A stretch of DNA of 7,014 bases, from the NCBI GenBank assembly GCA_020028195.1, contig JAHWYE010000087.1, forward strand, positions 1 to 7,014. The letters run 5' to 3'. A program made the position numbers and the translations under genes. Below are positions 1-5,836 of the stretch, piece after piece. Numbering within the stretch: the first letter of the stretch is position 1; the number at the start of each line of letters is the position of its first letter. This DNA is from Nitrospirota bacterium. GTDB lineage: Bacteria; Nitrospirota; Nitrospiria; Nitrospirales; Nitrospiraceae. The notes under the pieces were generated by a model, which saw nothing but the letters and a program-made list of their open reading frames with translations, had not been told where the DNA came from and did not search any database.

Positions 1-2
1 AG

Positions 3-266
3 GCGCTGGTGCAGCGGATGAAAGAAGTGATCGCGGAGCGAGACATCCGCTTTCTGGAGGAAGGAGTCCGTCGATACAAGGCGCGGTATGGCAAACTCCC
101 AGCCAGCTTGAACGATCTGGTGACCAAAGGCATCATTCAACAGATACCGAAGGAACCCTTAGGAGGTGTCTACGAATTGAAAGCCTCGGAGGGAACGGTG
201 GCCAGCACAGGGTTGCGCCAACGGTTACGCGTGCATCGACACTATATGGGGGGCGTCTCCCGTTGA
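3..266 (+). CDS. C-terminal fragment of a protein with a GspG/pilin-like tail (5' end outside window)
   Basis: The frame is open from the left edge (Ala-Leu precede the first GTG at 9), so this is most likely the end of a longer gene rather than a complete small one. About 87 residues are visible. A charged helix (I-A-E-R-D-I-R-F-L-E-E) leads into R-R-Y-K-A-R-Y-G-K-L-P, then L-N-D-L-V, I-P-K-E-P and G-G-V-Y. This order (helix, Y-x-x-x-x-G-x-x-P, L-x-x-L-V, I-P-x-x-P, G-G-x-Y) is the one seen after the N-terminal helix of GspG-type pseudopilins. It also occurs, from memory, at the C-terminus of larger TPR-containing proteins in Nitrospira-like and Geobacter-like bacteria. No pilin N-terminal signal is in view, so the second option is favoured. 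It lies 40 nt before an ABC ATPase on the same strand and may belong to the same operon. Function is unknown. Confidence 0.7.
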   Translation, partial: ALVQRMKEVIAERDIRFLEEGVRRYKARYGKLPASLNDLVTKGIIQQIPKEPLGGVYELKASEGTVASTGLRQRLRVHRHYMGGVSR

Positions 267-296
267 AGTATTGCGCCTTGCTTCATCAATAAGCTC

Positions 297-303
297 GTGA
301 GGA
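297..303 (+). promoter_or_regulatory. Ribosome binding site for the GTG-started ABC ATPase
   Basis: GTGAGGA lies just before the GTG at 307, with a short spacer of 3-4 nt. The overlapping ATG at 305 is in another frame and hits a stop after five codons, so it cannot be the start. The GTG is supported because the first beta strand of the ATPase (I-L-V-E-E-L) begins three codons later. Confidence 0.5.
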
Positions 304-306
304 AAT

Positions 307-1263
307 GTGGACGCAATCTTAGTTGAAGAGTTGACCAAGAAATTCCGATCTGGGTGGCCGTGGCTGCCCCCTGTCACCGCACTCGCTGGGCTGTCACTGT
401 CTGTGCATAAAGGAGAGATCTACGGCTTTCTGGGTCCCAACGGTGCCGGAAAGACCACGACGTTGAAAATTCTGCTCAGTTTAATGCGCGCCACAAGCGG
501 GAAGGTCGAAATGCTGGGCAAGCCGGCCGGCGACTTGAAAGTCCGCCGGCGGATCGGATTCCTTCCAGAGTCCCCCTACTTTTACGACTACCTCACAGCC
601 GATGAGTTTTTAGCCTTCTACGGGCACTTGGATGGCCTGGAGCGAGCCGAACTAGGCCGGAGGATCGATCATCTTCTGGAGGTTGTGGGGCTGAGTGAGG
701 CGCGGACCAGACAACTCCGTAAGTTTTCGAAAGGCATGCTCCAACGAGTGGGTCTTGCCCAGGCACTCATTCACGACCCGGAGCTGGTGATCCTGGATGA
801 ACCGATGTCGGGACTCGACCCCTTGGGACGGAAGCATGTCCGCGACCTGATCCTTGGCCTGCGCGATCAGGGCAAAACGGTATTCTTCAGCACGCACATC
901 ATTCCGGACGTGGAAATGATTTGTGACCGGGTCGGGATCATCGTGAAGGGAAAGTTGCTGGCCTCCGGCCGTGTGGATGAGCTTGTCAGTAATGGGCATA
1001 CACAATCCGTGGAGATTGTGTGCGAGGGCATCAATGCCGATGAGGTACCGTCCATCACCGCCTTGGCCACTCGAGTGCTGCAGCGAGGCCGGCACTGTCT
1101 GGTGGCGTTGCCCGGACCAGATCAACTTGACGAAGTTCTTGCTATGATCCGAGCTCGTGGTGGAAGGCTCGTTTCGGTCACGCCGCAAAAGGGATCGCTG
1201 GAAGAACTGTTTTTCAAACAAGATGACATGACAGTGGGCATGCGAAGCGATACGAAGGTCTAA
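307..1263 (+). CDS. ABC transporter ATP-binding protein (ABC-2 exporter type)
   Basis: This is the cytoplasmic ATPase that should power the membrane protein encoded 2 nt downstream. The motifs are complete: Walker A G-P-N-G-A-G-K-T at residues 43-50; a Q-loop region G-F-L-P-E (84-88) with Glu where many ABC ATPases have Gln, as is common in this CcmA/NatA-like branch; signature F-S-K-G-M-L-Q (140-146); Walker B L-V-I-L-D-E-P (160-166); D-loop S-G-L-D-P (168-172); and switch His197 in S-T-H. Residues beyond about 230 form a C-terminal extension of some 85 residues, as in drug, antibiotic and Nos-type ABC-2 ATPases; it may be regulatory. The length of 318 aa fits the family. The start is GTG. 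The substrate is not deducible: it could be a lipid, peptide, drug or maturation factor. The family call is firm, the role is not. Confidence 0.93.
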   Translation: MDAILVEELTKKFRSGWPWLPPVTALAGLSLSVHKGEIYGFLGPNGAGKTTTLKILLSLMRATSGKVEMLGKPAGDLKVRRRIGFLPESPYFYDYLTADEFLAFYGHLDGLERAELGRRIDHLLEVVGLSEARTRQLRKFSKGMLQRVGLAQALIHDPELVILDEPMSGLDPLGRKHVRDLILGLRDQGKTVFFSTHIIPDVEMICDRVGIIVKGKLLASGRVDELVSNGHTQSVEIVCEGINADEVPSITALATRVLQRGRHCLVALPGPDQLDEVLAMIRARGGRLVSVTPQKGSLEELFFKQDDMTVGMRSDTKV

Positions 1264-1265
1264 CT

Positions 1266-2030
1266 ATGCGACAGGTTGTCGTGATCGCATTGAACACGTT
1301 TAGGGAGAACCTCAGGGACAAGATTCTTTACAATCTCTTGTTCTTCGCCCTACTGCTGATCGGGTTCTCGGTGCTGCTGGCGGACCTCACGATCATGGAG
1401 CATCAAAAAATCGTCACGGATATGGGCCTAGCCGCCATTAACTTGGTGGGGGTGATCATTGCCATCTTTGTCGGGATCGGTCTGGTGAGCAAGGAGATTG
1501 AGCGGCGGACCGTTTACACGATCATGGCAAGGCCGATCAGCCGAACGCAGTTCATCCTTGGTAAGTATCTAGGGCTCATGTTCACGCTCCTCGTCAATGT
1601 CTTGATCATGCTGGCTGTGTATTTGGCCACCCTCGCGGTTTATCGAGCGCCGGTTCACTGGGCATTGTTGCAGGCAATCGAACTGATCTTCGTCGAGTTG
1701 TTGCTAGTGACCGCGCTGGCCTTGTTCTTCTCCACCTTCAGCACCTCGACTCTGAGCGCCATCATGACGCTCGGGTTTTACGTGATAGGGCACCTTACCA
1801 CTGATCTGAAAGGCATCGCCCAGAAAAATCATAGCGAGGCAGTCCAGGCTGTGATGACGGGCCTGTATTATCTCTGCCCCAATCTTGAGATGCTCAATAT
1901 GAAGGGACAGGCGGCAATGGGGACATCGGTGGCTCTGTCCTATCAAGCATGGGCTTCTGCCTATGGGCTGCTCTACGCGGCCCTTCTGATTTCTGCAGCC
2001 TGCGCGGTTTTCCAACGACGTGATTTTTAG
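1266..2030 (+). CDS. ABC-2 type exporter permease
   Basis: A 254-residue integral membrane protein, probably the partner of the ATPase ending 2 nt upstream. Its ribosome binding site GAAGG (1254-1258) lies inside the end of that gene. By eye, hydrophobic segments fall at about residues 20-38, 56-74, 102-124, 138-158, 160-177 and 228-248, giving six helices with no signal peptide. Between helices 2 and 3 lies a cytoplasmic stretch S-K-E-I-E-R-R-T followed by A-R-P-I-S-R (75-93). This is a recognisable hallmark of NosY/ABC2_membrane_2-type permeases (K-E-I-E-x-R-T...P-x-S-R), probably the coupling helix that touches the ATPase. The N-terminus (A-L-N-T-F-R-E-N-L-R-D-K) is also typical, and the protein ends F-Q-R-R-D-F. 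There is no extra periplasmic domain. The transported molecule is unknown. Confidence 0.9.
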   Translation: MRQVVVIALNTFRENLRDKILYNLLFFALLLIGFSVLLADLTIMEHQKIVTDMGLAAINLVGVIIAIFVGIGLVSKEIERRTVYTIMARPISRTQFILGKYLGLMFTLLVNVLIMLAVYLATLAVYRAPVHWALLQAIELIFVELLLVTALALFFSTFSTSTLSAIMTLGFYVIGHLTTDLKGIAQKNHSEAVQAVMTGLYYLCPNLEMLNMKGQAAMGTSVALSYQAWASAYGLLYAALLISAACAVFQRRDF

Positions 2031-2045
2031 TGAGAGGGAGACAAG

Positions 2046-2060
2046 CCCTTGCTGAAGGGA
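2046..2060 (+). promoter_or_regulatory. Ribosome binding site AAGGGA within a small hairpin, before the epimerase ATG
   Basis: AAGGGA at 2055-2060 is a good Shine-Dalgarno match 11 nt before ATG 2072, and this decides the start. The alternative GTG at 2030 has only a T-rich stretch in front of it. The sequence CCCTT (2046-2050), GCTG loop, AAGGG (2055-2059) is a perfect 5-bp inverted repeat, so the site could fold into a short hairpin in the mRNA. Whether this has any effect is unknown. Confidence 0.45.
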
Positions 2061-2071
2061 AAGCGCGCAAC

Positions 2072-2986
2072 ATGAAGATCGAGAACAACAGGTTCTCAGT
2101 CACGGGCGGCAGTGGGTTTGTGGGATCGCATGTGACAGAGGAACTCCTTCGGCGTGGAGCCAAACAGGTGGTGGTCTATGACAAGGTGGTCAGGCGCGAG
2201 AACCTGACAGGCCTTCTGCAGGACTCTCGGGTTCAGGTTGTCGAGGGTGATGTACTGGACCAGCACGCACTCACTCATGCGCTGAAAGGTATGAACGGCC
2301 TGTTCCACATGGCTGTGCTGCCGCTTGGTACTTGCGAAAAAGATCCGGGGTTGGCGTTTGAGGTCAATATTCGTGGGACTTTCCATGTCATCCAGGAAGC
2401 GGTGAGAGCTGGCATAGGCAAAATGGTGTACACGTCTGCCTCATCAGTCTATGGGGACACGCGGGAGATGATGGATGAGCAGCATCCTTTCGATCCTTGG
2501 ACCATGTATGGGGTCAGCAAGCTTTGCGCCGAATTTCTGTTTCGACCGTTTCATGTGAAGTTACCATACGCAATTGTGCGCTATATGAATGTGTATGGCC
2601 CACGGCAAGCTGGCAGTTTGATTCCTGCCGTCCTCTCCAAGATCAGGTCGGGTCAGCCGCCCGTGATCACCGGGGACGGCTCTGCCTCCTTTGATTTTGT
2701 GCATGTTCGGGACGTTGCTCGGTGCACGGTATTGGCAATGGAGAGCGAGGTGACGAAGGAAGCGTTCAATGTCGGAAGCGGGACAGAAGTGACGGTCAAG
2801 GAGATTGTGATGATGCTCCTGGAGCTCACAGGGTCGTCCTTGATCCCAATCTACCAGCCGGAGGCGCCAGGCATGATGACCAGACGAGTTGGGAGTCATG
2901 AAAAGGCGAAGCGAATGCTTGGGTTCCAAGCGACCGTTGGATTGCGCGAGGGGTTGCAAGAACTGGTCAAGGAAATGAATGCCTGA
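2072..2986 (+). CDS. NAD-dependent epimerase/dehydratase (extended SDR, sugar-nucleotide type)
   Basis: Probably epimerises, dehydrates or decarboxylates a nucleotide sugar in the cytoplasm, supplying the glycan pathway of this locus. With ATG 2072 the protein is 304 aa. The N-terminal Rossmann fold has T-G-G-S-G-F-V-G (11-18), an Asp ending strand 2 (Y-D, 36-37) and G-D-V (59-61) for NAD binding. The catalytic pair is Y146-x-x-x-K150, preceded by the Ser-rich Y-T-S-A-S-S-V-Y-G (120-128). R-Y-M-N-V-Y-G-P-R (170-178) and F-D-F-V-H-V-R-D-V-A (207-216) are typical of the substrate-side half of GalE/RmlB/WbpP-like enzymes. The sequence could extend upstream to a GTG at 2030, overlapping the permease stop, but those 14 residues do not look like family sequence. 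It lies 41 nt after the permease, and its stop overlaps the next start. The family cannot be narrowed to one reaction: a UDP-sugar 4-epimerase is as likely as a dehydratase. Confidence 0.9.
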   Translation: MKIENNRFSVTGGSGFVGSHVTEELLRRGAKQVVVYDKVVRRENLTGLLQDSRVQVVEGDVLDQHALTHALKGMNGLFHMAVLPLGTCEKDPGLAFEVNIRGTFHVIQEAVRAGIGKMVYTSASSVYGDTREMMDEQHPFDPWTMYGVSKLCAEFLFRPFHVKLPYAIVRYMNVYGPRQAGSLIPAVLSKIRSGQPPVITGDGSASFDFVHVRDVARCTVLAMESEVTKEAFNVGSGTEVTVKEIVMMLLELTGSSLIPIYQPEAPGMMTRRVGSHEKAKRMLGFQATVGLREGLQELVKEMNA

Positions 2987-4971
2987 TGTGTGGCATCGCG
3001 GGCATCTACAGTTTAACGAGTCGGGCGATCGACCCATTTGAGATTTCGCGGCTGTGCGAGGCTCAGGCGCACCGCGGCCCGGATGATGCCGGCTCCGTCC
3101 TGCTGGCTCCGACCAGAGGACGATCAGGGCCGCGATGGTGGGAGCCCACTGCCCACGATCTCGCCCGCTCTCTGCCAGATCTTCAGATCCGAGGGCTGGC
3201 CCGAGCCAAGCTGCCAAGCGGAAAAAAGACGTTTCGTCTGGCCCTCGGCCATCGAAGGCTTTCCATTCTCGACCTCTCGATCGCGGGCCACCAGCCGATG
3301 GCCAATCGGACTCGGACGGTATGGATTACCTACAACGGGGAGATCTACAACTACCAGGAGCTGAAAAAGGAATTGATCCAGAAGGGCTACGAGTTCGTCT
3401 CCGGGACGGACACGGAAGTTATTCTCACTCTCTACCAGGAACATGGGGCGGCCTGTGTCGAGCGCTTGAATGGGATGTTTGCGTTCGCGATCTGGGACGA
3501 TCGGGACGAGACGCTTGTGCTGGCCAGGGACCGATACGGCATCAAACCGCTCTACTATGTCGAGGTCAATGACACCCTAGTCTTCTCCTCTGAGGCAAAA
3601 GCCCTGCTGACCCTTCCCTGGATCCCACGCGAGGTCAATCTGCCAGGCCTTGTGGATTACTTTACCTTCCAGAATACGTTCGGGGACACGACGCTGTTTA
3701 AGGGAATCCACCTCCTCGAACCGGGCCATACAATGACGGTCAAAGATGGCCGCATCGAGCGGCGCCGATACTGGGACTTCAATTTTGATCCTCAGGAGGA
3801 TCTTGGAGAGGAGCGGTTTCGGGAGCGCCTTTGCTTCCTGCTTGAGGACACGATCAAACGGCAACTGATTAGCGATGTCCCGGTGGGGGCCTACCTCAGC
3901 GGAGGAATGGACTCAGGCTCGATCACGGCGCTCGCGACCCACAGCATTCCTCGGTTGATGACCTTCACTGGTGGCTTTGATCTCAGTAATGTCTCCGGCT
4001 TTGAAGCTGGCTTCGACGAGCGAAAAGATGCCGAGGTCCTTTCAGCCCTGTTCGGAACTGAGCATTACCAGATGGTCTTCCATGCCGGAGACTTGGAGTG
4101 GGCGCTTCCGCGCGTCATTTGGGCCATCGAAGATCTCAGGGTCGGGATGTGCTATCCGTACTATTACACGGCCAGGCTGGCCAGCCGCTTCGTGAAAGTG
4201 GTGCTCGCCGGGACTGGGGGCGATGAGGTCTTCGCCGGGTATCCCTGGCGGTACAAAGTCGTGGAGGGTGCCGAGTCTTTCGGTGACTTCAGCTCTTCCT
4301 ACTACCAGTACTGGAATCGCTTAGTGCCGCATCAGCATCGGATCCAGTTCTTTACCCCTGACGTCATCCGCGCTGCTGGCAGGCATGATCCCTATGACTC
4401 CTTCCTTCGTGTTGCCGAGGGCGCGCGGACCATCCAAGATCCGATCCGTCGAGCGCTGTATTTTGAAGCGAAGACCTTCTTGCACGGCTTGCTTGTCATC
4501 GAGGACAAGCTCAGCATGGCTCATTCCTTGGAGTCTCGGGTTCCTTTACTCGACCAGACACTCGTGGATTTTGTGACGGGGCTCCCGACCTCTTATCTCA
4601 TCAACCATCGGTGGGACAAAAACCCGGAAGGTGACGAGAACTTAGCCGGGAAATATCTCTTTCGGCGCGCGATGGAAGGGATTCTGCCGGATCAGATCCT
4701 GCGCAAGCGCAAGCAAGGGTTCAGCGCTCCGGAGCGGTCTTGGTACCAGGGCCCTCTCATGAACTACGTCAAAGCCGTTTTGTTGGACCGAAAGACCTTG
4801 TCCCGAGGGTTCTTTCAGGAGGCCTATCTTCGGCGGGTCCTGGATGAGCACTTAGCCGGCAAGGTGAATCACCGATTACTGATTTGGAGTTTGCTAAGCT
4901 TCGAGTTTTGGAATCGCCTCTTCATGGACGCGGACGGGTTCACCAAATATACGGGTGCCGTTCAGCGATGA
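2986..4971 (+). CDS. asnB: AsnB-type glutamine-hydrolysing amidotransferase (asparagine synthase family)
   Basis: Cytoplasmic two-domain enzyme. The N-terminal class-II glutaminase releases ammonia from glutamine, and the C-terminal synthetase activates a carboxylate with ATP and amidates it. Visible: Cys2 nucleophile in M-C-G-I-A-G (formed after Met removal), H-R-G-P-D-D (29-34), L-G-H-R-R-L-S-I (87-94), Y-N-G-E-I-Y-N-Y (117-124), G-T-D-T-E (140-144) and R-D-R-Y-G-I-K-P (181-188). The synthetase half has the PP-loop S-G-G-M-D-S (305-310), I-E-D (381-383), G-T-G-G-D-E (409-414), the S-L-E-S-R-V-P-L-L-D segment (514-523) and K-Q-G-F-S-A-P (576-582 region). At 661 aa it is longer than the roughly 550 aa of E. 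coli AsnB; about 40 extra residues lie between H-R-G-P-D-D and L-G-H-R-R. The start ATG shares its A with the preceding TGA; AAGGA (2969-2973) is 12 nt upstream. In a glycan cluster such enzymes are thought to amidate uronic-acid sugars or similar, but free asparagine synthesis cannot be excluded. Confidence 0.93.
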   Translation: MCGIAGIYSLTSRAIDPFEISRLCEAQAHRGPDDAGSVLLAPTRGRSGPRWWEPTAHDLARSLPDLQIRGLARAKLPSGKKTFRLALGHRRLSILDLSIAGHQPMANRTRTVWITYNGEIYNYQELKKELIQKGYEFVSGTDTEVILTLYQEHGAACVERLNGMFAFAIWDDRDETLVLARDRYGIKPLYYVEVNDTLVFSSEAKALLTLPWIPREVNLPGLVDYFTFQNTFGDTTLFKGIHLLEPGHTMTVKDGRIERRRYWDFNFDPQEDLGEERFRERLCFLLEDTIKRQLISDVPVGAYLSGGMDSGSITALATHSIPRLMTFTGGFDLSNVSGFEAGFDERKDAEVLSALFGTEHYQMVFHAGDLEWALPRVIWAIEDLRVGMCYPYYYTARLASRFVKVVLAGTGGDEVFAGYPWRYKVVEGAESFGDFSSSYYQYWNRLVPHQHRIQFFTPDVIRAAGRHDPYDSFLRVAEGARTIQDPIRRALYFEAKTFLHGLLVIEDKLSMAHSLESRVPLLDQTLVDFVTGLPTSYLINHRWDKNPEGDENLAGKYLFRRAMEGILPDQILRKRKQGFSAPERSWYQGPLMNYVKAVLLDRKTLSRGFFQEAYLRRVLDEHLAGKVNHRLLIWSLLSFEFWNRLFMDADGFTKYTGAVQR

Positions 4972-5001
4972 CGCAGAAATCCTCGGCTCGCAGCTAGTTA
5001 C

Positions 5002-5006
5002 AGAGG
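5002..5006 (+). promoter_or_regulatory. Ribosome binding site supporting ATG 5012 of the Wzm-type permease
   Basis: AGAGG sits 5 nt before ATG 5012. The frame is also open back to a GTG at 4955 inside the end of asnB, but that start has no purine-rich site at a fitting distance and would add 19 residues not expected in the family. A further in-frame ATG at 5033 is possible but lacks an equally good site. Confidence 0.5.
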
Positions 5007-5011
5007 CCGTC

Positions 5012-5836
5012 ATGACCGGCACGAGTTACAGAATGGTCGGGTCATTTTCAGAAAGTTTGAGCGGACTTCTGCGCCATCTGGAACTCATCCGGATGTTGAC
5101 CGCCGATGAGCTGAGGCGTACGCACACCGGATCCGTGGTGGGGCTCTACTGGATCCTGGTCAAACCGTTGCTCTTGGTTGGCCTGTACAGCGTGCTCTTT
5201 GGGGTCGTGTTTCAAGCCAGAGGGGGACCGAGTCAGACCACTGCGGAATACCTGCTCGTGCTCCTGACCGGGTTGCTCCCCTGGCTCATCTTCTCAGAGG
5301 CGGTATCGGCTGCGGCAGGTTCCATCACCGCCAACACATCCCTCGTCACGAAGATTGTGTTTCCCATTGAAATTCTCCCGGTGAGTAAAGTTCTGGGAAC
5401 CACGGTGTCCGGGCTGGTCGGTCTCGTCCTGCTCGTGACTCTCCTAGCCTCCCTGCATCAGGTCGGCTGGACGCTGGCGCTGCTTCCTCTGCTGCTCGTG
5501 GTTCAGTTGTTCTTTACGATTGGGCTGGCATGGTTCTTGTCGGCCGTGAATGTCGCGGTTCGCGATACCAGCCAGGTCCTGCCGCTTGCCCTGATGGTGT
5601 GGATGTTTCTGAGCCCGGTCGTCTACACGACCGAGATGGTGCCGAAGGCCTTCGCCATCGTCTTTTTGTGCAACCCCATGTCGTATTTTCTCGAGGGCTA
5701 TCGGATGATTCTGCTAGCCAATCAGCCGCCGACCTTGTTGATCTGGATGGTGGTTACGATCATAGCGATCATGTTCTTTCTTTCTGGGTTCTGGGTGCTG
5801 TGCCGAATGCGCGCGCTCATCGCGGACGTGATCTGA
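5012..5836 (+). CDS. wzm: Wzm-type polysaccharide ABC exporter permease
   Basis: Inner-membrane channel subunit that, with Wzt, moves a lipid-linked polysaccharide (O-antigen, capsule or teichoic-acid class) from cytoplasm to periplasm. From ATG 5012 it is 274 aa, the usual length for the Wzm/KpsM/TagG family. An amphipathic N-terminal stretch (L-I-R-M-L-T-A-D-E-L-R-R, 25-36) precedes the first membrane helix, as in solved Wzm structures. By eye, helices fall at about 46-66, 79-100, 125-148, 153-178, 188-207 and 243-264. Family marks are L-L-P-W-L-I-F-S-E-A (88-97), V-F-P-I-E-I-L-P (116-123), N-V-A-V-R-D-T (180-186), F-L-S-P-V-V-Y (199-205) and N-P-M-S-Y-F-L-E-G-Y-R (221-231). It follows asnB by 40 nt and its TGA overlaps the wzt ATG by one base. 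The exported sugar cannot be read from the permease. Confidence 0.93.
   Translation: MTGTSYRMVGSFSESLSGLLRHLELIRMLTADELRRTHTGSVVGLYWILVKPLLLVGLYSVLFGVVFQARGGPSQTTAEYLLVLLTGLLPWLIFSEAVSAAAGSITANTSLVTKIVFPIEILPVSKVLGTTVSGLVGLVLLVTLLASLHQVGWTLALLPLLLVVQLFFTIGLAWFLSAVNVAVRDTSQVLPLALMVWMFLSPVVYTTEMVPKAFAIVFLCNPMSYFLEGYRMILLANQPPTLLIWMVVTIIAIMFFLSGFWVLCRMRALIADVI

Noticed and set aside
267..306. Possible terminator or promoter between the first gene fragment and the ABC ATPase
   Set aside because: Only a 4-bp inverted repeat without a T-run, and no convincing -35/-10 pair can be seen.
652..1221. Minus-strand open frame of about 189 codons opposite the first ABC ATPase
   Set aside because: Antisense to a gene with every ABC motif in place; no domain or plausible start context of its own.
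2030..2071. GTG 2030 as the epimerase start, overlapping the permease stop
   Set aside because: No ribosome binding site precedes it and the 14 added residues do not resemble the family N-terminus; ATG 2072 has AAGGGA and begins just before the Rossmann fold.
2435..2455. Ala123 of the epimerase in the column where GalE has its catalytic Ser
   Set aside because: Ser122, Ser124 and Ser125 are adjacent and, from memory, S-A-S-S-V-Y-G is common in this SDR subfamily, so this is not good evidence for an inactive enzyme.
2561..3217. Long open frame on the minus strand (about 218 codons) across the epimerase/AsnB junction
   Set aside because: It lies opposite two well-supported genes, has no recognisable motifs, and its Pro/Arg/His-rich content is what a reverse reading of these genes gives.
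3135..3572. Second plus-strand frame inside the amidotransferase gene (about 145 codons)
   Set aside because: It overlaps the conserved glutaminase domain in another frame and shows no family sequence, so it is a shadow frame, not a frameshifted gene part.
4955..5011. GTG 4955 as the Wzm start inside the end of asnB
   Set aside because: It would add 19 residues to a protein of already normal length, and ATG 5012 has a nearby AGAGG.
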